NCBI GenBank assembly: GCA_964588995.1
Contig: CAZPQM010000003.1
Coordinates: 62,001 to 126,000 of the forward strand
Direction: 5' to 3'
Length of the DNA stretch: 64,000 bases
From: CAZPQM01 sp964588995
Lineage (GTDB): Bacteria; Pseudomonadota; Alphaproteobacteria; Rickettsiales; UBA8987
Under the pieces are notes generated by a model that worked only from the letters and a program-made list of their open reading frames with translations, searched no databases and was not told the origin of the DNA. Positions 1 to 8,313 of the stretch are shown here, piece after piece; position 1 is the stretch's first letter, and every line of letters begins with the position of its first letter. Made by a program: the position numbers and the translations under genes.

Positions 1-269
1 TGGAAGCGCTTTAAGCTCGCCGTGGTGATTTGATCTGCCATGGCTTTGCTTCGCTGGCCCGCAAAATGCACCAGCGCTTCGGACGGGTAGAGTTTGCCTG
101 TTTGCGTGCTTAAAGGCACCACCTGAAACCTGTTCAGATAGCGGTTTGACATGTTATTACTCACTACGATGGCGGGGCGCGTTTTGCGTATTTCCTCTCC
201 GACAGAGGGATCGAACCGTACCCACCATACCTCGCCGCGCTGCGGGCGCTTAGCGGGTTTCGCTGACAT
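1..269 (-). CDS. MazF/PemK-family toxin, 3' end cut by window edge
   Basis: The frame opens with ATG at 269 and stays open to the window edge, giving the first 89 residues. It carries the classic N-terminal MazF/PemK pattern RGEVWWVRFDPSVGEEIRKT followed by RPAIVVSN, then VVPLST. Family members are ribosome-independent mRNA endoribonucleases. The ATG lies inside the last codons of the upstream antitoxin gene (20-base overlap), the usual translational coupling of toxin-antitoxin pairs. The C-terminus, which completes the SH3-like fold, is outside the window, so it cannot be judged whether the toxin is intact. The family call is firm; target specificity is unknown. Confidence 0.85.
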   Translation of the reverse strand, partial: MSAKPAKRPQRGEVWWVRFDPSVGEEIRKTRPAIVVSNNMSNRYLNRFQVVPLSTQTGKLYPSEALVHFAGQRSKAMADQITTASLKRF

Positions 270-474
270 CGGTGATTCCGAGCGCTTCCCATTCTTCGGC
301 ATCAGCCTCCCGGCTTTCATCTTTTGCCATGGCCTTATAGCCGGCCTCAAGTGCGTCCTCCAGCACGAGCGGACGGGTCACATCATTGATGAAGCGGCTA
401 ATATTTCCGCGCCCGATTGTGGCGTGCAACGCCTGATAAACATCATCATCAATAGTGATCGTCAGTTTTTTCAT
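250..474 (-). CDS. Antitoxin of the MazF-type module
   Basis: This 74-residue protein starts MKKLTITIDDDVYQAL, a short basic beta strand followed by a helix, which resembles ribbon-helix-helix DNA-binding antitoxins. A second helix segment (ISRFINDVTRPLV) follows, and the acidic tail (KDESREADAEEWEALG) probably wraps the toxin. It is the first gene of a two-gene minus-strand operon and overlaps the MazF-like gene by 20 bases. A perfect 9-base inverted repeat at 484-507, just upstream of its ATG, is a likely autoregulatory operator. The RHH assignment is by pattern only; a MazE/AbrB-type fold is less likely because the AbrB signature is not visible. Confidence 0.75.
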   Translation of the reverse strand: MKKLTITIDDDVYQALHATIGRGNISRFINDVTRPLVLEDALEAGYKAMAKDESREADAEEWEALGITDVSETR

Positions 475-483
475 ATCGTCTCT

Positions 484-507
484 TTATACGTATAGCAGTA
501 CGTATAA
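484..507. promoter_or_regulatory. Palindromic operator/promoter of the toxin-antitoxin operon
   Basis: TTATACGTA and TACGTATAA form a perfect 9-base inverted repeat around a 6-base spacer, starting 10 bases upstream of the antitoxin ATG (474). Read on the minus strand, the half-sites contain TATAC/TATAAA -10-like sequences, so a bound antitoxin would cover the promoter. The location is typical of RHH antitoxin operators; binding itself is inferred. Confidence 0.55.
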
Positions 508-550
508 TACCATAGCGTTCGTTGCTCTTTCAAGTTATAATACGGTCCCT

Positions 551-1276
551 ATGGCGCATCAACATACCACGGAAACGGGCACACTCCTCTACGCCATTGG
601 CGATATCCATGGTCGGCTGGATTTATTGCAGCAATTGCATGCTATGATCCGCGAGGATATCGGGCGTCAATCTGCTCAAAAAGTCATCATCGTATATCTC
701 GGCGACTATGTGGATCGCGGCCCTGCTTCACGTGGAGTGATCGAGCACCTGATTTCCGATCCGATGCCGGATTGCGAATCCATTTATCTCATGGGAAATC
801 ACGAATTCGCCATGCTGGAATTTCTGAATCACCATGAGGAAACCGGCGTCTGGCTTAACTGGGGTGGCAAGCAGACGCTGGACAGCTACGATGTGCATCT
901 TATCGATAGCCGTGGACGCAAAAAACCGCTTTATGACCTTGCAGAAGAAGCGAGGCAAAGCATATCAGAGGCGCATCGTAAATTTCTACGCCACTTACGT
1001 TACTATTACCGCCATGGAGATTATCTGTTTGTCCATGCCGGTATTGATCCGAAAAAACCGCTCGAGAACCAAAGTAAATATGACCTGCTCACGATTCGCG
1101 ACCGATTTATCTACGGTAATGAACCGCTTCCCTTTACCGTGGTGTTTGGTCATACCGTTTTCGACACACCATTCAGGGGCACGAACCGCATCGGCATTGA
1201 TACGGGGGCATTCAGCACCGGGCACTTAACCGCTGCCATATTACAGGATGACAAAATACGCTTTCTAACTACCTGA
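551..1276 (+). CDS. PPP-family metallophosphoesterase (protein phosphatase / Ap4A hydrolase-like)
   Basis: The 241-residue protein shows the ordered metal-binding motifs of the PPP phosphatase family: GDIHGRLDLL (about residue 16), GDYVDRGPASRG (about 49), GNHEFAML (about 81), FVHAGIDP and VFGHTVFDTP. Such enzymes dephosphorylate phosphoproteins or cleave diadenosine tetraphosphate, using a dinuclear metal centre. I chose ATG 551 rather than an upstream in-frame start because the domain begins shortly after it and a TATAAT box lies at 536-541, only 9 bases before the ATG; there is no Shine-Dalgarno. It sits just upstream of a polyprenyl-phosphate sugar transferase. Which substrate it uses cannot be decided from sequence. 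Confidence 0.85.
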   Translation: MAHQHTTETGTLLYAIGDIHGRLDLLQQLHAMIREDIGRQSAQKVIIVYLGDYVDRGPASRGVIEHLISDPMPDCESIYLMGNHEFAMLEFLNHHEETGVWLNWGGKQTLDSYDVHLIDSRGRKKPLYDLAEEARQSISEAHRKFLRHLRYYYRHGDYLFVHAGIDPKKPLENQSKYDLLTIRDRFIYGNEPLPFTVVFGHTVFDTPFRGTNRIGIDTGAFSTGHLTAAILQDDKIRFLTT

Positions 1277-1313
1277 AAATCCGTTATTAGTCATCGCAGC
1301 CAGAGGTAGCTAT

Positions 1314-2747
1314 ATGAATAAGTGGCCTATTTCCATCCTGATCCTGATAACAGACACCTTTGCGCTGTTTGCCGCGTGGTACCTTGCGCGTGAAGTCGGG
1401 CCTACGCTCTTTACCTCGTGGTACGGCCAGCATTATTTCGTAGTCGCTACCGCTAATGCCTATGCGGCGACCCCGCTATTCGGTATTCTCTCCGGGCTCG
1501 CCATCTTCCTCTTTCTTAACAAAAACCATTACAGCGTGCGCACGCCGTGGTGGAATCAGGTGCGGGATGTCGGCTTGATCACCGTAGTCTGCCTTTTGAT
1601 TCACGGCTTCGTGCAAAAACAGGCGCCGCATTTTATTGTCTTCAGCTTCTGGATGACAAGCTTTGTCCTCATATTGTTCGGACGACAGCTCTCACGTTTT
1701 ATCGGGCTTGTTATTGGCCAGTGGAAAATTCCGACCATTATCATCGGTGACGGCGAGAATGCGGTCGATACGTTTTACGCCATTCACAGCGATCATTACC
1801 CCGGCTATGATGTGAAACAGCTGATCCTGCGCTGCCGTCATTTCGACGAATTTGATCTCGAGGAATTGCCACCGGAATTTCATGATGTACCGATTAAAGA
1901 CGGCAGACAGGATATTGCACGTGCACTCGAAATCCAACCGGATACGTTTTATATTATTGCGCTTGATACGTTTCGCGGGGAGGAGCGGGAGATCATCCTG
2001 CAGCGCTTGCATGATTTGCAAGCGGATTACGTTATCGTACCGCCGATCAAACGGTCCTCGCTCTATGGGATGGAACCGTATTATTTCTTCGGCTCCGATA
2101 CGATGTTCCTGCGTTCGCGCAATAAGATCGATGCGCCCGGCGCGCGGATTATCAAACGGTTGTTTGATATAGTCGGCGCGCTGTTCGGCCTGCTGCTGAC
2201 CGCACCTGTCTTTTTTGTCGTGGCCTTGCTTGCCATCAAAGCCAGACGCAATATATTCTTTGGCCATCCGCGCGTTGGCAAACATAATAAAATTTTTATG
2301 TGCTGGAAATTCCAGACCATGGTGCCGGATGCGAAAGAGCGGCTGAAAAAGATACTGGAAAACGACCCCGAAGCCAAAGCCGAATGGGAAACGACGCACA
2401 AGCTGAAAGATGATCCGCGGGTGCATACGATCGGGAAGTTCCTGCGCAAAACCAGTCTTGATGAGCTGCCGCAGCTATTTAACGTGTTGAAAGGCGAGAT
2501 GAGCCTTGCCGGGCCGCGCCCTATCGTTAAGGATGAAAAGAAATTCTACGGCGAACACATCGATTATTACCTATCGGTCCGTCCCGGTATAACCGGGCTG
2601 TGGCAAGCCAGCGGACGAAGCAACACCACCTATGCGCACCGTGTCTATCTGGATGGCTGGTATGTTCGCAACTGGTCGCTTTCGCAGGATCTGGTGATCC
2701 TCTTCAAAACCATTAGCGCGCTCATGTTCCGCCGGGGTGCCTATTAA
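1314..2747 (+). CDS. Undecaprenyl-phosphate sugar-1-phosphate transferase (WbaP-type)
   Basis: This 477-residue membrane enzyme is of the polyprenyl glycosylphosphotransferase type, which attaches the first sugar-1-phosphate to undecaprenyl phosphate when a surface polysaccharide is started. About four hydrophobic segments fill the first 130 residues, a soluble CoA-binding-like region follows, and the bacterial sugar transferase domain runs from about 277 to the end. That domain begins RLFDIVGALFGLLL and contains DELPQLFNVLKGEMSLAGPR, SVRPGITGLWQASGR and YVRNWSLSQDL, all hallmark motifs. The C-terminal RRGAY is also typical. It fits the glycosyltransferase operon on the opposite strand (4971-8249). 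The sugar is probably a hexose-1-phosphate but is not determined. Confidence 0.93.
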   Translation: MNKWPISILILITDTFALFAAWYLAREVGPTLFTSWYGQHYFVVATANAYAATPLFGILSGLAIFLFLNKNHYSVRTPWWNQVRDVGLITVVCLLIHGFVQKQAPHFIVFSFWMTSFVLILFGRQLSRFIGLVIGQWKIPTIIIGDGENAVDTFYAIHSDHYPGYDVKQLILRCRHFDEFDLEELPPEFHDVPIKDGRQDIARALEIQPDTFYIIALDTFRGEEREIILQRLHDLQADYVIVPPIKRSSLYGMEPYYFFGSDTMFLRSRNKIDAPGARIIKRLFDIVGALFGLLLTAPVFFVVALLAIKARRNIFFGHPRVGKHNKIFMCWKFQTMVPDAKERLKKILENDPEAKAEWETTHKLKDDPRVHTIGKFLRKTSLDELPQLFNVLKGEMSLAGPRPIVKDEKKFYGEHIDYYLSVRPGITGLWQASGRSNTTYAHRVYLDGWYVRNWSLSQDLVILFKTISALMFRRGAY

Positions 2748-2877
2748 CGCTGTGGGCTGATGACGCTTCGTCGAACATATCGGGCAGCTATTGCTTGGAA
2801 ATGCGTGGTAAGGCTCGTCGCGGACAGTAGCCGATTACAATGACCTGATAGTCCGTAGATAGATTCACGTTCCAGCC

Positions 2878-3426
2878 TTATCTTTCATCATATCGTTCTT
2901 GCAGCCATTTGATTGCCAGCAACAGCAGGATGATTACCCCGAGCGCCACCGGAATAAACGGTAATCCCAGCACCTCGTGCAGCATGGGCCGGTTAAGCGT
3001 GTAATTGGTAAAATAATAGGCCGGCAGGTCCGGGTATATCACGAAGAAGAACTGGATGCCAAAGCGCGAACCGAGCAGGAACGCAACCACTACCGCCATG
3101 CAGCCGAACAGCCCGATAGCAGGTTTCACCCCCCGGTCCCGCGCAGGGTAATAACACGCGATGGCTACCCCGCAACCGATCAGACTTCCCCCAATCAGCG
3201 AGGCATAGGGCAGGAGGAAATTGCCGTGCAGCGTAATCATATCCAGCGCATCGAGCATTATCAGCAGGCACAGGTGAGTGATGATCGCCGTACAGGCCGT
3301 TACCAGAATACGATGCTGTTTAAGCCGTAATTGCGGGATGATATAGTGCGGAGCGAGCAGCCCGGAACGTTCAAGCAGCAGCCCGGTTAACAGCCCGATG
3401 AAAAATATGAAATTGAACGGATTCAT
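2878..3426 (-). CDS. Polytopic membrane protein, weakly YeeE/YedE-like
   Basis: This 182-residue, very hydrophobic protein has about five membrane segments and is the last gene of a minus-strand operon. Its ATG overlaps the stop of the upstream membrane-protein gene (ATGA). The stretch GGSLIGCGVAIACYYPAR, followed by a glycine-rich helix (LFGCMAVVVAFLLGSRF), resembles one half of the YeeE/YedE (sulfur-transport) repeat, with Cys where that family has its GACPG-type cysteine. The resemblance is by eye and weak. The gene and its neighbour could be two halves of one transporter. I assign no substrate. Confidence 0.5.
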   Translation of the reverse strand: MNPFNFIFFIGLLTGLLLERSGLLAPHYIIPQLRLKQHRILVTACTAIITHLCLLIMLDALDMITLHGNFLLPYASLIGGSLIGCGVAIACYYPARDRGVKPAIGLFGCMAVVVAFLLGSRFGIQFFFVIYPDLPAYYFTNYTLNRPMLHEVLGLPFIPVALGVIILLLLAIKWLQERYDER

Positions 3427-3959
3427 CGCGTATGCACCTTATCGATCACGAACACGGTAAGCATACCACTCAGCAGGGCAATCAGGCAGATGATCCAGGC
3501 GGACAGGGAAAGCTGGAACAAGCCGGTCGCAAGTTGCCAATAATCAAACCGCTCGAGCATAATCCACATTAGCCCAAAATAAAACAGGAAGCCGCCGAGC
3601 ATCGCCGTCAGACAGTAAAAGCCAAGCCGCACTATTTCACGGAAAGAAAAATACAGCATGATTTTAGGCCGCACACCGAATAACCACCCAGAAATCAGCG
3701 CGCCAAGGATCATGCCGATAAAAAACAGCTGATGAAATATAAACCGGGCGGACTCGGTGACCTGCGCGTTAAAACGTAAGTTATGGATCGCATAGTGCCA
3801 GTGGCTGCCAAGCTCACGGAAACTCACATAGAAGCTAGAAATGGGCAGCACCTGATCCATAATGAAAAACGCGGGCGCCGGTATCAGTCCGAGCAGAATC
3901 CCGACGACTACCGGGGATGGACGCTTCCGGAAGCGGAAGCTATGAAGCCACCAGTTCAC
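3423..3959 (-). CDS. Polytopic membrane protein, partner of the following gene
   Basis: I take GTG 3959 as the start because it overlaps the upstream kelch gene's TGA (GTGA) and leads straight into WWLHSF and the first membrane helix; a longer in-frame start would overlap more. The 178-residue product has about four or five membrane segments. GGFLFYFGLMW followed by GLFQLSLSAWIICLIALL resembles the second-half motif of YeeE/YedE transporters, but the cysteine of that motif is absent. It is translationally coupled to the next membrane gene (ATGA at 3423-3426), which suggests a two-subunit complex. Family assignment is tentative. Confidence 0.5.
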   Translation of the reverse strand: MNWWLHSFRFRKRPSPVVVGILLGLIPAPAFFIMDQVLPISSFYVSFRELGSHWHYAIHNLRFNAQVTESARFIFHQLFFIGMILGALISGWLFGVRPKIMLYFSFREIVRLGFYCLTAMLGGFLFYFGLMWIMLERFDYWQLATGLFQLSLSAWIICLIALLSGMLTVFVIDKVHTR

Positions 3960-4969
3960 TTCGCCTCCAGCGCCGCAAAGGGCAGCGACCATACCCCGTT
4001 ATACGGGTATTTGTAGCTGTTTACGCCTCCAAAGCCGGCAATCACCACATCACCCACCTTTTTCGCGGAAGAAACAATCAGCGGCTTCGGCAGGGGTGTA
4101 CCATGTGTCCAGCGATCGGCTTCTATATCATATACGGCGACCGTATCGATGGCGAGCTCCCGGTAGCTGCGCCCGCCGAGTGCGTAAATTTTCCCGTCAT
4201 AGGCGAAGGTGGAGTTATCATGGTGCGAATGTACGGCGGGCATATCGGCTAGCCGTGTCCATTGCCGCGTATCCTGGTTAAAGCGGTGCATCAGCCTTAC
4301 ATCTTCCGAGACGATACGATGACCATATTCCCCGCCGATCATGTAGATCTGATCGTCCACCACAATGGTGCTGAAATGCGTTCGCGGGTTTGGCACCGGT
4401 ACGGAGAGCTTGCGCCACTTCGCATTTTTGTCATGCGGGTTGATGACATAATGTGCATCGGTATTGGTCTGGTTATCGGCTGTTACTCCTCCGAAACTAT
4501 GCAATAGCCCGCCGGCATAGGCGAGCCCTGCCGAGGTGGCGGGTTCCGGCAGGGGCGGGCCAAGCTCCCAGCTATCGCTATCAAGATTATAGATTTGCAC
4601 GAGTTCGGTCGGCTTACCGGGAAAATCATCGGCGAGCCCGCCATTAAACCACACCCGGTTGCCAACCCGCGCGACGCCGACATGCGTCACCGGTACGGGC
4701 ATATCCTTCATACGCTTCCAACTCCGCGTTTTCGGGTGGAAACGATCTACCCGCTGCGAGACGTTGAAATGCTTATCTACGAACCCGGTAAAAAAGTAAA
4801 TATACTCGCCCACCACCAGCGTAGCCGCACCTTCCCGCGGGACTTCGGTTTCCGAAACCAGCTCCCACTCCGGCGATGGCTTCGGCGCAACGACAGAATG
4901 CATCAGCTTCGGCAAAAACGCTATTGAGAGCGCGAAAAGCAGAAAGGCGGGTAAGAGAATATAACGCAT
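3956..4969 (-). CDS. Membrane-anchored six-bladed kelch-repeat protein
   Basis: An N-terminal hydrophobic segment (MRYILLPAFLLFALSIAFLP) anchors or exports the protein. About six kelch repeats follow with the typical aromatic/Gly-Gly turns: IYFFTGF, VWFNGGL, LLHSFGGV, IYMIGGEYG, IYALGGRS and VVIAGFGG, spaced roughly 45-55 residues apart, making a beta-propeller facing the periplasm. I chose ATG 4969 over a start 24 bases upstream because GGAGG lies just before it and the upstream glycosyltransferase stop is at 4971-4973. Its place between glycosyltransferase and membrane genes suggests a role in surface glycan or sialic-acid-like chemistry, but no catalytic residue set is recognisable. Confidence 0.8.
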   Translation of the reverse strand: MRYILLPAFLLFALSIAFLPKLMHSVVAPKPSPEWELVSETEVPREGAATLVVGEYIYFFTGFVDKHFNVSQRVDRFHPKTRSWKRMKDMPVPVTHVGVARVGNRVWFNGGLADDFPGKPTELVQIYNLDSDSWELGPPLPEPATSAGLAYAGGLLHSFGGVTADNQTNTDAHYVINPHDKNAKWRKLSVPVPNPRTHFSTIVVDDQIYMIGGEYGHRIVSEDVRLMHRFNQDTRQWTRLADMPAVHSHHDNSTFAYDGKIYALGGRSYRELAIDTVAVYDIEADRWTHGTPLPKPLIVSSAKKVGDVVIAGFGGVNSYKYPYNGVWSLPFAALEAK

Positions 4970-4970
4970 C

Positions 4971-6065
4971 TTACCTCCGCAGCAGCGCGTCATACTCCGC
5001 CGTTATACGCTCCGCGTCGAAGTCGCGTGCGCGCGCTAGTAATTGACCCGCATCATGTTTTTTTACCAAACAATCAATTATGCCATTCGACAGCGCAATA
5101 GGATTACGCGGAGGTACCAAAACACCATATCTTCCATCACACAGGATCTCGGAGGGTCCATGCGGACTATTTGTGCTTATAACCGGCGTCCCGCACGCCA
5201 TGGCCTCCACCAGCACATTACCGAACCCCTCATATTCGGAGGAAAGCACAAACAGGTCCGCCTGTCTGATAAACGGGTACGGATTGGCCTGAAACTCACC
5301 GAAGATAACATGACGGCGGAGCTCGTGCTGATCCACGATAAGTTGAAGCCGGTCACGTAATTCACCGGTGCCAAGTATCAACAGATTAACCGGTTTATTC
5401 TTTTTCAGATAAGCCAAGGCTTTAAAGAGCGTCGGGTAATCTTTCTGTTTCGAAAGCCTGCCCATCGCCACGATTAACGGCAGTTCCGGATTATGCCAGG
5501 TGAAGGATTTGGCCGGCGTTTCTTTGGATTGAGCGATAATCGTATCAACCGGGATCGGATTATACAGCGTATGAATCAGATCACCCGGACTTCCGGTAAA
5601 GTCCTGGTAATCGTCTGCCACGCCTTGCGATACGGCAATCACCCCGGTCGCATGCGGAAAGAGTTTTTTGATACGCCAGGTTTTGAACCGGCTCATATAG
5701 TTCGCCTGCATCGATAACGTATTATCCAGCCGCAACCAGGTCTTCGGCGGGCGTTTCAAGGTCTTCACCGCGATCATCAATGCTATACAGGCCGGGTATA
5801 AAAAACCCATGACGTGAGCGGGACGGTTGCGCTTGATATATGTTCTAAGGGCAAATACCGCCGCTTTATTATGGGGAACGTTGAGCGAAACCAGCGACAG
5901 AGAGGGCGGCACATGATTGAGATATTCCCCCTTTTTCTGAAACGTCACGATCTCCACCTCCCAGCCCAGCTGCTGCAGACCGGCCGCAAGTGTGAGCGCC
6001 ACACGCTCCGCGCCGCCCCCGTTTAAAGAAGGCAGCAGCAGGGCTATGGGTCTAGGATCATGCAT
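4971..6065 (-). CDS. GT4-family glycosyltransferase
   Basis: This 364-residue enzyme has the two-domain GT-B layout. The N-terminal domain begins LLLPSLNGGGAERVALTLA, a classic GT4 opening. The C-terminal domain begins around residue 195 (PLIVAMGRLSKQKDYPTL) and holds the donor-binding EX7E region: SSEYEGFGNVLVEAMACGTP followed by VISTNSPHGPSEIL. It probably adds a sugar from a nucleotide donor to a lipid-linked or surface glycan on the cytoplasmic face. It sits in the middle of a minus-strand operon and is followed directly by the kelch gene. Donor and acceptor are unknown. Confidence 0.93.
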   Translation of the reverse strand: MHDPRPIALLLPSLNGGGAERVALTLAAGLQQLGWEVEIVTFQKKGEYLNHVPPSLSLVSLNVPHNKAAVFALRTYIKRNRPAHVMGFLYPACIALMIAVKTLKRPPKTWLRLDNTLSMQANYMSRFKTWRIKKLFPHATGVIAVSQGVADDYQDFTGSPGDLIHTLYNPIPVDTIIAQSKETPAKSFTWHNPELPLIVAMGRLSKQKDYPTLFKALAYLKKNKPVNLLILGTGELRDRLQLIVDQHELRRHVIFGEFQANPYPFIRQADLFVLSSEYEGFGNVLVEAMACGTPVISTNSPHGPSEILCDGRYGVLVPPRNPIALSNGIIDCLVKKHDAGQLLARARDFDAERITAEYDALLRR

Positions 6066-6105
6066 AGTACTATAGTAGCAAATCCGAAGCGGGATGCGTA
6101 AAAAA

Positions 6106-7239
6106 TCAGTCGGATTGGAGGATTTTCGGCTTTTTTAGCGCCCAAAAGCGGCTGTAAAGAAATAAGCGGGTTGCCCGGAGCGCAAAGGGCAGGCTGTAAT
6201 CGAGCCGTAAGCCGAAGCGCAATAGCATGCCTGCTTTGCCCAATCGCCCGGTATCGGAATTAAGAATAGACTTCGCGATCCACTTACCCGCGAGCGCTTT
6301 CAGCCGGTAGGGCGAGCAATCAACCCCCGTTTTGCTGATAAACGCCGCCAGCATCATATCGATCGTATCAAATACGCTGCCAAGCCCGCCGTCAGGAACC
6401 TTATGATGATGTAAAAATGTAAGCGTTTCCTGAATACGCGGCGCATCCTTCCGGCTCATCCCAAGCTCGGACAGGATATAGGCTTTTACCAGGCGGATTT
6501 TTTCCTGCGCCTGTTTTTCTTTTAATTGGTAGGAAATCGAACCTGTATGTTTGCGATACAAAATAAGCGGCCGCATCAGGTTTTTCATGCGGGTATGCTT
6601 AGCCATACGAAACCAGAAATCCATATCTTCGGTTGCGCGCATTTTCTTATTATAGCTTAGGTTATGTTTGCGAATCACCTCCGCCCGGTACATGCAGGAC
6701 GGGTGATAAAAAGGCGGGTAGAACAACAGTTGAAAGCGGATGGCCGTATCATCCTCAGGCTGCAGCTTCACCTGCTTGAAATGCGAAGCCTCATCAATGT
6801 GGTATGCCGCCGTACCCAGCAAGCCAACCTCCGGATGATTCTCGAGATATTCAAATTGCTGCGCCATACGGTCTGGCAGCATGTAATCATCTGCGTCCAG
6901 CCGGGCAATATAACGGCCACGCGCATGGGTCAGGCAGACATTCATGGCTTCGGCCACCCCGAGATTACGTTCATTCACCACAAGCCTGAACCTAGGGTCG
7001 CGTCGTGCATATTCCTCTACAATTTCGCGGGTGCGGTCCGTTGAACCGTCATCGACGACAATCACTTCGTAATCGGTGAAATTCTGGTTGATAATACTAT
7101 CAAGCGCCTGCCTGATGTAGGCCGCCCCGTCCATAACAGGTACAACGATACTAACCGCAGGGATAATCTGTTCTCCACCTACCATGGCGAGTGCGTGAAA
7201 TTGTATCTCTTCAAAAGAGACGGGATCTGGCCTGAGCAT
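6106..7239 (-). CDS. GT2-family glycosyltransferase (second copy)
   Basis: The GT-A domain runs from about residue 25 with VSIVVPVMDGAAYIRQALDS, VVDDGSTDRT and the DXD-type motif ARLDADDYMLPDRM; FYPPFYHPSCMYRAEVIRKH and EDMDFWFRMAK follow. I chose ATG 7239 because GAGGTGG stands 8 bases before it. Alternatives are GTG 7251 and ATG 7185, the last leaving only 7 bases of overlap with the upstream gene. The chosen start overlaps that gene by 61 bases. The protein is clearly a paralogue of the upstream GT2 protein, so the pair arose by tandem duplication. The transferred sugar is unknown. Confidence 0.9.
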   Translation of the reverse strand: MLRPDPVSFEEIQFHALAMVGGEQIIPAVSIVVPVMDGAAYIRQALDSIINQNFTDYEVIVVDDGSTDRTREIVEEYARRDPRFRLVVNERNLGVAEAMNVCLTHARGRYIARLDADDYMLPDRMAQQFEYLENHPEVGLLGTAAYHIDEASHFKQVKLQPEDDTAIRFQLLFYPPFYHPSCMYRAEVIRKHNLSYNKKMRATEDMDFWFRMAKHTRMKNLMRPLILYRKHTGSISYQLKEKQAQEKIRLVKAYILSELGMSRKDAPRIQETLTFLHHHKVPDGGLGSVFDTIDMMLAAFISKTGVDCSPYRLKALAGKWIAKSILNSDTGRLGKAGMLLRFGLRLDYSLPFALRATRLFLYSRFWALKKPKILQSD

Positions 7240-8249
7240 TGTCGTTTCCACCTCACCATTTGACTGCTGCTATGGAGATAGCACACAGTATCAACCATGT
7301 TACTAATAGAGGCATAAAGAAGGTATAAGAAATTGTGAAGCCTTTTTTGCCGCGGATGTGCGGCTTTTGCGAGCCAGCGGGTGCACATACTACGTGCCTC
7401 GTATGGTAGCTTCCCGTTGTGGGCATCCCGGAAGGCGGTTTTCAGCCGGTTGAGCTGAGCCCGCATAAAGCGCATATTCTCAAAAGAGGCGGGCGGGCGC
7501 GTTAATATCAACTCGACCAGCCGGGCAATATCCGCATCCTGCTCCGGGAGTCCCAACAGACGTGTGCAGTTCTCCTGCGCAGTCTGCTGCTTTTCCCGCG
7601 TCTGCAGCTTGCGGTCATAAACCGAGGACGAGCCGCCGTGAATCCGGTAACAGATGAGCGGTTCCGGGAGGTTCGCCGCCTCGCATAACGGCAGCATGCG
7701 GCTCCAGAAATGGAAGTCGAGCGAGGATTTATACGCCGCATCATACCGCAGCCGATGCTTGCGGATAATCGAAGCGCGGTACATGCAGGACGGGTGGTAA
7801 AAAGGCGGTGCGATCAGGCTGTGGAAGCGAATGGCGAGATCCCGCTCCACTTGCTTTTGACAGTCATAGAGCAGGTTATCCCCGTCAATATGATAAGCGG
7901 AGGTGCCGAGAATACCTACCTGCGGATGCGTATCGAGATAAAGCACCTGCCGCGAAAATCGCTCGCGCAGCGCAATGTCATCTCCGTCCATAATCGCAAT
8001 ATATTCCCCCTGCGCCAGCTCAAGCGCGCGGTTAAGCGAGGCGGATATTCCCATATTGCGCGGGTTACTCACCAGGTTAATACGCGGATCATCGTAGCGT
8101 TGGATAATCTCGACCGTATTATCGCTTCCACGGTCATCCATAATGATAAACTCGAAATCGGTGAAAAGCTGCGCGAGGATCGACTCCACCGTCTGGGCGA
8201 TATATTTCCCGTTATTCCATACGGAAATGATGACCGATAGCTTAGGCAT
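7179..8249 (-). CDS. GT2-family glycosyltransferase (first copy)
   Basis: This is the first gene of the surface-glycan operon on the minus strand, with 356 residues. The GT-A domain starts at once: LSVIISVWNNGKYIAQTVES, MDDRGSDNTVEII and MDGDDIALRERF (metal/nucleotide-sugar site). It shares FHSLIAPPFYHPSCMYRA, then IIRKH, with its downstream paralogue. The C-terminal third is basic and helical and may attach to the membrane or a partner. Its last codons overlap the start of the second GT2 gene. Function is inferred from the family: transfer of a sugar to a growing polysaccharide. Confidence 0.92.
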   Translation of the reverse strand: MPKLSVIISVWNNGKYIAQTVESILAQLFTDFEFIIMDDRGSDNTVEIIQRYDDPRINLVSNPRNMGISASLNRALELAQGEYIAIMDGDDIALRERFSRQVLYLDTHPQVGILGTSAYHIDGDNLLYDCQKQVERDLAIRFHSLIAPPFYHPSCMYRASIIRKHRLRYDAAYKSSLDFHFWSRMLPLCEAANLPEPLICYRIHGGSSSVYDRKLQTREKQQTAQENCTRLLGLPEQDADIARLVELILTRPPASFENMRFMRAQLNRLKTAFRDAHNGKLPYEARSMCTRWLAKAAHPRQKRLHNFLYLLYASISNMVDTVCYLHSSSQMVRWKRQCSGQIPSLLKRYNFTHSPW

Positions 8250-8313
8250 AGTATCATTTTATGATTCCCTGCGTCGGATTACTATGCTCGGCAATGAACC
8301 TAACGCTTCGCGA

